From positions 40,997 to 104,996 of the forward strand of contig DURT01000011.1 in the NCBI GenBank assembly GCA_012843025.1: a stretch of 64,000 nucleotides of DNA, given 5' to 3'. The notes beneath the pieces were generated by a model, which was not told where the DNA came from, did no database searches, and was given only the letters and a program-made list of their open reading frames with translations. Numbering within the stretch: position 1 is the first letter of the stretch; every line of letters begins with the position of its first letter. The position numbers were made by a program, and so were the translations under genes. The DNA comes from Tissierellia bacterium. GTDB lineage: Bacteria > Bacillota > Clostridia > Tissierellales > Sedimentibacteraceae. Below, piece after piece: positions 24,418 to 32,366 of this stretch.

Positions 24418-24963
24418 TTAAATCCAATAAGATGGGTAGCTTCTCTTTTTATCTAAGTTATTAACAACAAGGGCTACAATTATTAAAATAATACTACCTA
24501 TTGCAACCGGGTTTAATACCCACATATAATTCCCTGCCGAACCAGTTACACCTACGAATGCTGTAGCACCTGCAGGTGGATGTATAAGGTTAAACTTAAC
24601 CATTAGTGCAATAGCTAGACCTACACCTACAGCTATGGCGAAATAGGATGTGCCCAGAAGGTTGTTAATAGTAACCCCTACTATTGCTGCTAATATATGA
24701 CCACCTACAACATTTCTAGGTTGTGAAAAAGGAGCAGCAGGTGCACCGAAAAGTAGAACAGACGATGCGCCAAAAGGTGCGAAAGGACTTGGAACATTAA
24801 CACTTTGTGCTAAATATGATACTATAAACAGAGCACAGAAACCACCAATAAAGGACCATAAAGCCTGATCAAATCCTACCTTAGGTAAATCAGCCTTAAA
24901 GGTTTTACCTTTCCATTTTTCAAAATAGGTTATTGTTTTTTCGGCATTTTTAGGTTCACTCAT
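24418..24963 (-). CDS. HPP family membrane protein
   Basis: A 181-residue membrane protein with four or five helices and the defining HPP motif in VKFNLIHPPAGATAFVGVTG, preceded by PFAPFGASSVLLFGAPAAPFSQPRNVVGGH. HPP proteins in plants and cyanobacteria move nitrite (established for some members). Here the gene sits between cyanase and a SulP transporter on one strand, so it may carry cyanate or a related small anion. GGAGGATGCAAT precedes the ATG. Confidence 0.9.
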   Translation of the reverse strand: MSEPKNAEKTITYFEKWKGKTFKADLPKVGFDQALWSFIGGFCALFIVSYLAQSVNVPSPFAPFGASSVLLFGAPAAPFSQPRNVVGGHILAAIVGVTINNLLGTSYFAIAVGVGLAIALMVKFNLIHPPAGATAFVGVTGSAGNYMWVLNPVAIGSIILIIVALVVNNLDKKRSYPSYWI

Positions 24964-24991
24964 ATTGCATCCTCCTTCTTATTAAAAAGTA

Positions 24992-25023
24992 TTGAAAATG
25001 CCGGTATACACCGACATTTTCAA
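24992..25023 (-). promoter_or_regulatory. Hairpin between cyanase and HPP genes
   Basis: TTGAAAATGCCGGT-atac-ACCGACATTTTCAA is a long stem with one mismatch in the spacer between cynS and the HPP gene. On the minus strand it is followed by TACTTTTTAAT, so it may be a leaky terminator or an mRNA-stabilising end that keeps cyanase above transporter levels. Confidence 0.5.
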
Positions 25024-25045
25024 TATTCCGACTAATTAAAAATAC

Positions 25046-25534
25046 TTACCAAGGATATTTGCCATTATAGCTGTATGGCAAGAACTTACCGTCTAGAGTA
25101 ATAACAACTCTATCAACGCCATTTACAGTAACTCTATCAACTGATACTGAGAAATCGATAGCACTCATGATACCGTTACCCATTTCAGGGAATTTCTCAT
25201 GAATTATTTCTTTTATTGTGGGGCCAAACGTATCAAATACTTCGTGTAAACGATATAAAATGGGGTCTACATTTCCTTTGTATGGATGTGTAGTAAGTGT
25301 AGCAACTTCATCGTTTGTCAAATCTAATAATTTTGCAAGTTTTTCTGCATACGCAGGTGGTACAAACTGTTGTCCAAGGAAAGCGCTTGCTATCCAAGCT
25401 TCGCTAACTCCTAATTCTTTTGCAATTTGCTCATAGGTCAAACCTTTCTTAGCTTTTGCTGCCCTAATCACCTCAAGGGCTTCTTCACGATAACTCCATA
25501 AATATTCTTTGTTGTTAATTGGTGTTGCTGACAT
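25046..25534 (-). CDS. cynS: Cyanate hydratase (cyanase)
   Basis: A 162-residue protein with the cyanase layout: an N-terminal helix-turn-helix-like domain (AKKGLTYEQIAKELGVSEAWIASAFLGQQFVPP) and the catalytic C-terminal domain with YRLHEVFDTFGPTIKEIIHEKFPEMGNGIMSAIDFS and VTLDGKFLPY. The active-site Arg, Glu and Ser known from E. coli fall in YRLHE and MSAID. It converts cyanate plus bicarbonate to ammonia and CO2. It is first in a unit with HPP and SulP genes and is divergent from a two-component system. Cyanase is uncommon in strict anaerobes. Confidence 0.96.
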   Translation of the reverse strand: MSATPINNKEYLWSYREEALEVIRAAKAKKGLTYEQIAKELGVSEAWIASAFLGQQFVPPAYAEKLAKLLDLTNDEVATLTTHPYKGNVDPILYRLHEVFDTFGPTIKEIIHEKFPEMGNGIMSAIDFSVSVDRVTVNGVDRVVITLDGKFLPYSYNGKYPW

Positions 25535-25849
25535 AACTCATCATCCTTTCTTTTTTTATTTTTATATTTGGCTGCTAACCGCTGACTATATATTAGCAAA
25601 CATATGAAATATATGTAATCCACTGAAAGTGTCATTTATAGTCCTAACTTTCTGTGGCTAATTGTGCCTACTATATATAGTAAAATTATATGTAATATAG
25701 TACTTAAGAACTAAATCTAAAATAGTGACAGAATTAATAATTTGTGATAAACTTATAATTAATCGATTTAGAGCGAAAAGCCTGCTAAGTATAGGACAAC
25801 CTAACTATTAGGAAGGAATCTATCTCGAAATCCATAGGAGGTGTGTATT
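25535..25849. promoter_or_regulatory. Divergent control region with palindrome TACTATATATAGTA
   Basis: The spacer between cynS and the sensor kinase has no gene. It contains a perfect 14-base palindrome at 25669-25682 and related copies nearby (GACTATATATTAG, TAATATAGTACTT). The half site TACTATA resembles NarL/LuxR-type heptamers, so it is a candidate site for the adjacent response regulator. A possible minus-strand promoter (TTACAT-17-TAATAT) lies toward cynS. Confidence 0.4.
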
Positions 25850-27352
25850 GTGTTAGTACCTTTAGAGCTGCGCCTGAAGTCAGTGCTTGATTCGATTGAT
25901 GATGCTATCTTGATGATAAACAACGACCTGAAAGTAGTAATATGCAATAAACAATTTGAGAATTTTTTCGGCTTAAGTGCATCCACCATACTTTATCAGG
26001 ACAAACGCAAAGCTATAACTGAACAAATTAAATGGAGGGTGCAAAACCCTGATGAGTTTGAAAAGAGATTGTTTTGGCTATACGATCATTTCGAAGTAGT
26101 TTCAAACGATGAGGTTGAGGTTGTTATTCCGAGAAGGCGTATACTCAAGCGTTTTAGTGGACCGGTTTATGATGATGAAGGACAACTTTTAGGAAGGGTG
26201 GAAGTTTATTCGGACATTACAAATGAAGTGGAACTAACCAGGGGACTAAAAGAAAAAAATACACAACTTTTTATTCTTAACGCTGCCGCTACCTCTATTA
26301 GCCAATCTTTTACCATGCAAAACTTTTGCGACACTTTTTTAAGGCGTCTAGCTCAGGCCCTTGAAGCCCAATTTGGACTACTGTACGTTAAAACAAGCAA
26401 AGATAACTTTTCCCTAATATCCCAAATTGGACTAGACCCTAAATCTACATACATACCTAATCAGCTTAATGTCCATCTTCCAGAAAAATATTATAGAGGA
26501 CATACTTCAGAAAAATCAGAGTTTAAATTCCTTCACAAGATTTTGGATTCCGGATATTTCTTAGCCTTCCAGTCTTATAATAATCAAGGGATTTCAAGCG
26601 GACTTTGTATACTTGTATGGCGTAACTTAGATGAAGTAATACTTAACAAATCGTTGTTTGACAGTATTAGCATTCAGATGGGCATAGGAATAAATAATGC
26701 ACTTCTTTATAACGAAGCCATGCGTAGTGCCATCCTCCAGGAACGGGATCGCTTAGCTATGGAAATGCATGATGGCCTTGCCCAAACCCTTAGCTACTTG
26801 GGCTTGGGGCTGGATTCAGCTAAATTAAGGTTGAAAAATGGAAATTTTGAAGGTTGTGCACAAGTTTTAGATGAACTTCGGGAAGTAGTCGATAATTCTT
26901 ATCAGAACGTAAGAGAAGCTATTATTGGCTTGCGAGTAGATGTGAATCAAGATGAAAACCTAGTTGATGGAATTAAAAGGTACATTAGGGAATTCAATAA
27001 GCTTTCTAATGTCAACGTTACCCTGAATACAGAAGGCGAATGTCCTCATTTAAAGTTTGAAGATCAGCTTCATATAATCCGAATTGTTCAAGAAAGCCTT
27101 GCAAATGTACGCCGTCACTCCAAGGCTAGCCTTGCATGTGTAACTATTACTTTTTCCGAGGAAGACATTGTAATTACCATTTCAGATAATGGACAAGGTT
27201 TTAATAAAGAAGAGGTAAGCACTGATTCTATATTGCACCAGGGTATGCGTATAATGAATCAGAGGGCAAGGGCACTTAAAGGACAGTTGGACATACAAAC
27301 AGAAGAGGGACAGGGAACTACCATATGTCTAAAGATACCACTTTATCATTAG
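25850..27352 (+). CDS. Cytosolic PAS-GAF sensor histidine kinase (HisKA_3/NarX type)
   Basis: No membrane segment is present. Residues about 8-125 form a PAS domain (SVLDSIDDAILMINNDLKVVICNKQFENFFGL), 140-285 look GAF-like, then a HisKA_3 box with the phospho-His in ERDRLAMEMHDGLAQTLSYLGLGLD, and a C-terminal HATPase (VQESLANVRRHSKA, VITISDNGQGF). The track starts at GTG 25841, but AGGAGG lies eight bases before a second in-frame GTG at 25850, the likelier start. It is followed 10 bases later by its response regulator. Divergence from cynS suggests it senses cyanate or nitrogen status; this is inference. Confidence 0.9.
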   Translation: MLVPLELRLKSVLDSIDDAILMINNDLKVVICNKQFENFFGLSASTILYQDKRKAITEQIKWRVQNPDEFEKRLFWLYDHFEVVSNDEVEVVIPRRRILKRFSGPVYDDEGQLLGRVEVYSDITNEVELTRGLKEKNTQLFILNAAATSISQSFTMQNFCDTFLRRLAQALEAQFGLLYVKTSKDNFSLISQIGLDPKSTYIPNQLNVHLPEKYYRGHTSEKSEFKFLHKILDSGYFLAFQSYNNQGISSGLCILVWRNLDEVILNKSLFDSISIQMGIGINNALLYNEAMRSAILQERDRLAMEMHDGLAQTLSYLGLGLDSAKLRLKNGNFEGCAQVLDELREVVDNSYQNVREAIIGLRVDVNQDENLVDGIKRYIREFNKLSNVNVTLNTEGECPHLKFEDQLHIIRIVQESLANVRRHSKASLACVTITFSEEDIVITISDNGQGFNKEEVSTDSILHQGMRIMNQRARALKGQLDIQTEEGQGTTICLKIPLYH

Positions 27353-27362
27353 GAGTACCAAT

Positions 27363-28067
27363 ATGAAAAATGATTTAGAGCGATTATCAAAACTTAATTT
27401 TTTATTAGTAGATGACCATAGTCTTTTCAGGGAAGGTCTTAGACGTATTTTAGAAGATTATAATATTACAAATATTATGGAAGCCTCCAGCGGGGAAGAA
27501 GTATTATCCAAACCTCTATCTCACAAACCTGATGTTGTTCTTATGGACTTTTACATGAAGGAGCTAAACGGTATTGAAACAACACGAAGATTACTGGAAA
27601 TGTACCCAGGCCTTACGATAGTTTTACTTACCGTCAGCGATGATGATAATACTATAGCAGAAGCTTTACGTGCTGGAGCACAGGGTTTTCTTAACAAAAA
27701 TATGCATTCTAAAGAGATTATACAATCCCTGATTCAGCTCCTTGCTGGGAAAATTCCCCTTTCCAAGCCTATAAGCAGAGCCTTGCTCAGTAATCTAACG
27801 GCTCCCGCTAAAAATAAGGAAAGCTATAAAGAAGAGGAAAATAAAAGTATATCTATAAAACTTTCTCCCCGTGAAGAAGAAATTCTCTTCCTTCTTGGAC
27901 TAGGAAGAAGCAACAGAGAAATTGGACAGCAATTATTTATTAGTGAAAGTACAGTTAAAAATCATGTAAGAAACATCTTTAAAAAGCTTGATGTTACCAA
28001 CCGTACTCAAGCTATAACCACTGCCGTAAAGTTAGGTTTAATCCATATTACTAACGAAAGAAAGTAA
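27363..28067 (+). CDS. LuxR/NarL-type response regulator
   Basis: An N-terminal receiver domain (NFLLVDDHSLFREGLRRIL, phospho-Asp in DVVLMDFYMKELNG, the T/S and K positions in LLTVSDD and FLNKNM) and a C-terminal LuxR-type HTH (KLSPREEEILFLLGLGRSNREIGQQLFISESTVKNHVRNIFKKL). At 234 residues it is normal. It pairs with the kinase 10 bases upstream and probably binds the palindrome in the cynS intergenic region. Confidence 0.93.
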   Translation: MKNDLERLSKLNFLLVDDHSLFREGLRRILEDYNITNIMEASSGEEVLSKPLSHKPDVVLMDFYMKELNGIETTRRLLEMYPGLTIVLLTVSDDDNTIAEALRAGAQGFLNKNMHSKEIIQSLIQLLAGKIPLSKPISRALLSNLTAPAKNKESYKEEENKSISIKLSPREEEILFLLGLGRSNREIGQQLFISESTVKNHVRNIFKKLDVTNRTQAITTAVKLGLIHITNERK

Positions 28068-28079
28068 TGATAGTTTATT

Positions 28080-28113
28080 AAAAGCTCGTTAATCGTAAGA
28101 TTAGCGAGCTTTT
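28080..28113. terminator. Bidirectional terminator
   Basis: AAAAGCTCGTTAATC-gtaa-GATTAGCGAGCTTTT is a 15-base-pair stem with one G-T pair, between the response regulator and the convergent FMN oxidoreductase gene. Confidence 0.9.
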
Positions 28114-28115
28114 AT

Positions 28116-29132
28116 CTATATAATTATTTTATCTCTGTTAATATCACTTATTTTACTGCAACCAGTCATTATCATAGTTTCCCTTAATTCAGCACCTATC
28201 TTTTCAGTGTAAAGTGCTACACCTTCTGCTCCTCCACCAAAGGCTGCAATAACATAGGGCCTGCCTATTAATACAGCATCTGCACCTAAGGCAATTGCTT
28301 TAAATACATCTGCTCCTGAACGAATACCTCCGTCTACGAAAATTTTAATTTTATCTCCAACAGCTTCTCTGATTTCAGGAAGCACTGCACAAGTAGCTGG
28401 AGCATCTTGAAGAACCCTTCCACCATGAGAAGATACTACAATTCCATAAGCACCAGCTTCCAATGCTTTCAGTGCTCCTTTTGCTGTCATTACTCCCTTT
28501 ACAATGAAGGGAATTTTCGTTGCCTGGCTTAATTCTTTTAGTTCATCAACACTCTTAGGAGATACAGGTTTACCTGCAAGAGCTAAGTTAATAAGTCCTG
28601 CAGAATCTATATCCATTGCAAAAGCCATTGCATTTACTTCTTCTATTTTTCTGATTTTTTCAATGGCTTTATCATTTTTCCAGGGTTTTATTGTAGGAAC
28701 TGCAAGTCCACCTACTTCTTTTATAGCTGGCAATGCATCCAATAGTATATGGTCTGGAGCTCCATCACCTGTAAAGGCTGCTGTTCCTGCTTTATTGGTA
28801 CCTTTAACTACTGCTTCAGCATATTCTGCTTCCGTAATGGCACCGTTGTAATTAAAATCCATACCTCCAATGGGAGCTGCAAAAAATGGATACTTAAATT
28901 TTTTCCCAAATAATGATATAGAAGTGTCCTGGCCATTGTCTTCATATATTGTATCCATGTTGATTTTAACAGAAGCTAAGAAATCAACACAAACCTTGAA
29001 GGCATTGCCATTACCTTTCCCGCCGGTACCTGGGATTTCACCCTTACATGCAACTCCGTTACATTCCTTGCACACTCGGCAATGAGGTGCCATTTTTTTC
29101 CTTGCCTTGTCTAATAACTCCTGGTAGTTCAT
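28116..29132 (-). CDS. FMN-dependent alpha-hydroxy-acid dehydrogenase family protein
   Basis: TIM-barrel protein of the lactate oxidase/glycolate oxidase family: FGKKFKYPFFAAPIGGM, IPFIVKGVMTAKGALKALEAGAYGIVVSSHGGRVLQDAPAT, VDGGIRSGADVFKAIALGADAVLIGRPYV. It has the catalytic His in SSHGGR. Unlike aerobic members it has an N-terminal Cys-rich extension (APHCRVCKECNGVACKG) before GTGGKGNG, which could hold a metal or Fe-S site. In an anaerobe it should pass electrons to a carrier rather than oxygen; the substrate is unknown. A single gene between valS and a terminator. Confidence 0.85.
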   Translation of the reverse strand: MNYQELLDKARKKMAPHCRVCKECNGVACKGEIPGTGGKGNGNAFKVCVDFLASVKINMDTIYEDNGQDTSISLFGKKFKYPFFAAPIGGMDFNYNGAITEAEYAEAVVKGTNKAGTAAFTGDGAPDHILLDALPAIKEVGGLAVPTIKPWKNDKAIEKIRKIEEVNAMAFAMDIDSAGLINLALAGKPVSPKSVDELKELSQATKIPFIVKGVMTAKGALKALEAGAYGIVVSSHGGRVLQDAPATCAVLPEIREAVGDKIKIFVDGGIRSGADVFKAIALGADAVLIGRPYVIAAFGGGAEGVALYTEKIGAELRETMIMTGCSKISDINRDKIII

Positions 29133-29155
29133 ACTTTCCCCCTCAAATTTATTTT

Positions 29156-29198
29156 TAAGCCAGGTATTTCCATTGGTTAATCAGGAAATACCTTAGCT
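29156..29198 (-). terminator. valS terminator
   Basis: AGCTAAGGTATTTCC pairs with GGAAATACCTGGCT around a 12-base loop, followed by TTAAAAAT on the minus strand. Confidence 0.7.
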
Positions 29199-29202
29199 AT
29201 TT

Positions 29203-31854
29203 TTATTTTTTCATTTGTTCCAATCTTTCAACTACTTTTTCCATCATAGACTGATACTTTTGCAATTTTTCTCTTTCTTCATTAACAACTTTTTCAGGAG
29301 CTTTGCTTACGAATTTTTCATTGTTTAACTTTCCTTGAACTCTTTTTAGTTCCCCTTCAAGTTTTGTTTTTTCCTTTTCTAGTCTTTCAATTTCTTTTTC
29401 ATAATCGATTAAATCAGCTAAGGGTAAATATATTTCTGTTCCATCAATAACTGAGGAAGCTGTATCTTCACCTATATCTGATTTATCATCTACAATTTTA
29501 ATTTCAGTAATATTTGCCAATGTAGCAAAATATTGTTCTCCCTTTTCAATATATAACTTAGCATCACTCTTTGAAGGAACAAATATTGCTCTTGCCTTTC
29601 TTGAAGGAGCAACATTCATTTCTGCTCTTATATTACGGATGCTTCGCACTGCTTCCATAATAAATTCCAAGTTTGCTTCTGCTTCTGCAAAATTTTCTTC
29701 TTCCTTATATTCTGGCCACTGAGCTCTTATTAATCTCGTAGATGTTTCTGGTAGGTATGACCAAATTTCCTCTGTAATAAAGGGCATGAAAGGATGTAAT
29801 AATTTAAGCATATCCTTTAATACCTTTATTAAAACAAATCTTGCAGTGTCCTTATCTATACCGTCTTCTCCGTAAAGTCTGGGCTTTACAATTTCTATAT
29901 ACCAGTCACAATACTCACTCCATATAAAATCATATACCCTCTGAGCTGCTATTCCCAGTTCGAATTTTTCCAAATTTTCGGTAGCATCTTTGGCTGCCTT
30001 GTTTACTCTGCTTATAATCCATTTATCTTCTGCCTTGTAGTGTTTCTTTGCCAGTTCTTCATCTATTAAATCTCCATCTATGTTCATTAAAACAAATCTT
30101 GAAGCATTCCACAGCTTATTGGCAAAATTACGGCTTGATTCCAATCTGTCAAATTTAAACCTGGTGTCATTTCCAGGAGATATGCCCGTCATAAGCATGA
30201 AACGAAGAGCATCAGCGCCATAGTTTTCTATTATATCCAAGGGATCGATACCGTTGCCTAAGGATTTACTCATTTTTCTTCCTTCTGCATCCCTTACCAA
30301 GCCGTGAATAAATACATGCTTAAATGGTACCTTACCCGTAATTTCCAAAGCAGAAAATACCATTCTTATAACCCAGAAGAATATAATATCATAACCCGTT
30401 ACTAATACATCTGTAGGATAAAAATATTTTAAGTCTTCCGTTTCATAAGGCCAACCTAAGGTTGAAAATGGCCACAATCCTGATGAAAACCATGTATCCA
30501 GCACGTCTTCATCCTGTTTAATATTGCTACTTCCACACTTACTGCATTTTTCAGGGGAATTTTTTTGCACCATTATTTCGTTACAGTCTAAGCAATAATA
30601 TGCAGGTATTCTGTGACCCCACCACAATTGACGGGATATACACCAATCCTTTATATTTTCAAGCCAGTGGTTGTATATTTTTGTAAACCTTTCAGGAACT
30701 AACTCCACATCTTTCTCTTCAGCCGCTTTTAATGCTGGTTTTGCCAGTGGTTCCATCTTTACAAACCATTGGTCGGAAATTCTCGGCTCTATAACGTTGT
30801 GACATCTGTAGCAAGTACCTACATTATGGTCTGTATCTTCTATTTTTAAAATATATCCCTTTTCTTGCAGATCTTTTACGAATGCTTTCCTGCATTCAAA
30901 ACGGTCCATACCTTCATACTTGCCTGCAACTTCATTCATAGTACCGTCTTCGTTCATACAGCTTATTTGCTCTAAGTTATGACGAAGACCAATTTCAAAG
31001 TCGTTAGGATCATGGGAAGGTGTAATTTTTAAAGCTCCTGTTCCCTTTTCCATATCTGGATATTCATCTGCTATTATGGGAATTTCTCTTCCTACCAAGG
31101 GAACTATTACCTTTCTTCCAATTAAATGTTTATATCTTTCATCCTCTGGATGAGCAGCTATGGCTACGTCACCAAAGATTGTTTCCGGCCTCGTGGTGGC
31201 TACTACAAAGTATTCATCTTTATTGTCTGCATAGGGGTATTTTACATAGTAGTATTTACCAGGTATATCTTCATGTTCAACCTCTGCATCAGAAAGAGTA
31301 GTTTCACAATCAGGACACCAGTTAATAATTCTATTTCCTCTGTATATAAGTCCTTTCTCATAAAGGCGGATGAAAAATTCCGTAACCGCTTCGTTGCAGC
31401 CTTCATCCATGGTGAATCTTTCCCTTGACCAGTCACAGGAATTACCTAACTTTTTAACCTGTTCAACTATTTTGCCGCCAAACTCTTCTTTCCACTGCCA
31501 GGCTCTTTTTAAAAACTCTTCTCTTCCTATTTCTTCCTTTGTTTTTCCTTCTTCTTTTTTAAGTCTTTCAACTACTTTAACTTCTGTAGCAATGCTGGCA
31601 TGGTCTGAACCCGGAAGCCATAAAGCTTCAAAGCCCATCATTCTCTTCCACCTAATAAGAACATCTTGTAATGTTTGGTCGAGGGCATGCCCCATGTGAA
31701 GTTGACCAGTAATATTAGGTGGTGGCATAACTATAGTAAAGGGTTTCTTATCTTTATTTACTTCTGCCCTGAAACAATTCTCATCCATCCATATTTTATA
31801 GATTTTTTCTTCGAAATCTTTTGGATTATACTTACTTGGTATATTTGTTGCCAT
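29203..31854 (-). CDS. valS: Valyl-tRNA synthetase
   Basis: An 883-residue class I synthetase with the HIGH motif in [16 protein letters not shown], the editing domain ([21 protein letters not shown]), the KMSKS loop [14 protein letters not shown] and a C-terminal coiled-coil arm rich in Glu/Lys ([24 protein letters not shown]). It attaches valine to tRNA-Val and hydrolyses mischarged threonine. A Val T-box lies at 32045-32275. Between T-box and start codon is a 116-base hairpin repeat. Confidence 0.97.
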   Translation of the reverse strand: MATNIPSKYNPKDFEEKIYKIWMDENCFRAEVNKDKKPFTIVMPPPNITGQLHMGHALDQTLQDVLIRWKRMMGFEALWLPGSDHASIATEVKVVERLKKEEGKTKEEIGREEFLKRAWQWKEEFGGKIVEQVKKLGNSCDWSRERFTMDEGCNEAVTEFFIRLYEKGLIYRGNRIINWCPDCETTLSDAEVEHEDIPGKYYYVKYPYADNKDEYFVVATTRPETIFGDVAIAAHPEDERYKHLIGRKVIVPLVGREIPIIADEYPDMEKGTGALKITPSHDPNDFEIGLRHNLEQISCMNEDGTMNEVAGKYEGMDRFECRKAFVKDLQEKGYILKIEDTDHNVGTCYRCHNVIEPRISDQWFVKMEPLAKPALKAAEEKDVELVPERFTKIYNHWLENIKDWCISRQLWWGHRIPAYYCLDCNEIMVQKNSPEKCSKCGSSNIKQDEDVLDTWFSSGLWPFSTLGWPYETEDLKYFYPTDVLVTGYDIIFFWVIRMVFSALEITGKVPFKHVFIHGLVRDAEGRKMSKSLGNGIDPLDIIENYGADALRFMLMTGISPGNDTRFKFDRLESSRNFANKLWNASRFVLMNIDGDLIDEELAKKHYKAEDKWIISRVNKAAKDATENLEKFELGIAAQRVYDFIWSEYCDWYIEIVKPRLYGEDGIDKDTARFVLIKVLKDMLKLLHPFMPFITEEIWSYLPETSTRLIRAQWPEYKEEENFAEAEANLEFIMEAVRSIRNIRAEMNVAPSRKARAIFVPSKSDAKLYIEKGEQYFATLANITEIKIVDDKSDIGEDTASSVIDGTEIYLPLADLIDYEKEIERLEKEKTKLEGELKRVQGKLNNEKFVSKAPEKVVNEEREKLQKYQSMMEKVVERLEQMKK

Positions 31855-31923
31855 AGTTTCATTCCTTTCATTATCATAGTAATATTCAATTATTTTATTA
31901 GGCTTTTATCGCAAGCATGAAGG

Positions 31924-32039
31924 CGCAGGCTTCATCACCAATTTGCTCCCTCCTTCCGTCGCGCAAATTGGGATTGCGCTGCGTCTGACCTACCATCCAT
32001 TTTTCAGAAAAAACACTCTGAAAAATGGGATTAGGTCAT
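31924..32039. repeat. Two-hairpin repeat element (copy A)
   Basis: The copy begins CGCAGGCTTCATCACC and ends TTAGGTCAT. The first hairpin pairs CCAATTTG with CAAATTGG inside CGCAG/CTGCG. The second pairs TGACCTA with TAGGTCA around a variable inner stem, here CATTTTTCAGA/TCTGAAAAATG. The copy at 41997-42099 shares the outer parts but has a different, still complementary inner stem. It lies between the valS T-box terminator and the valS start codon. Confidence 0.8.
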
Positions 32040-32044
32040 TAAAA

Positions 32045-32275
32045 AAAGCGGGTTTCTTCATCAAAGGACGAGAAAACCCGCGGTACCACCTTATTTCCAT
32101 AATGGCTCTTAGAATATATAACGGTAAACCCGTTTAATCCTACTCTTATTTCAGATTAAATGCTCAAAAGCTACCTTCAGCCCACATTGACCTATGGAAT
32201 CTTACAGCCCGTGGATTCCAATCTCTGCAAGGTTTATGAACCTACTCCTCTTTCTCATTGCAAATATTTAATTAC
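32045..32275 (-). promoter_or_regulatory. T-box leader, Val specifier (GUC)
   Basis: T-box AAGGTGGTACCGCGGG on the minus strand is followed by the terminator stem GCGGGTTTTCTCGTC/GATGAAGAAACCCGC and a T-run. The specifier region GATTCCATAGGTCAATG gives GUC at 32189-32191, consistent with valS. Bases 32276-32366 are an AT-rich spacer with no gene. Confidence 0.92.
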
Positions 32276-32366
32276 ATAACATATTATAAAAAATAATTAA
32301 ATTTGTCAATAATTTTTATAGGATAGTTCTAATATAATTCATCCAACTTATATTAAAGGATTCAGT

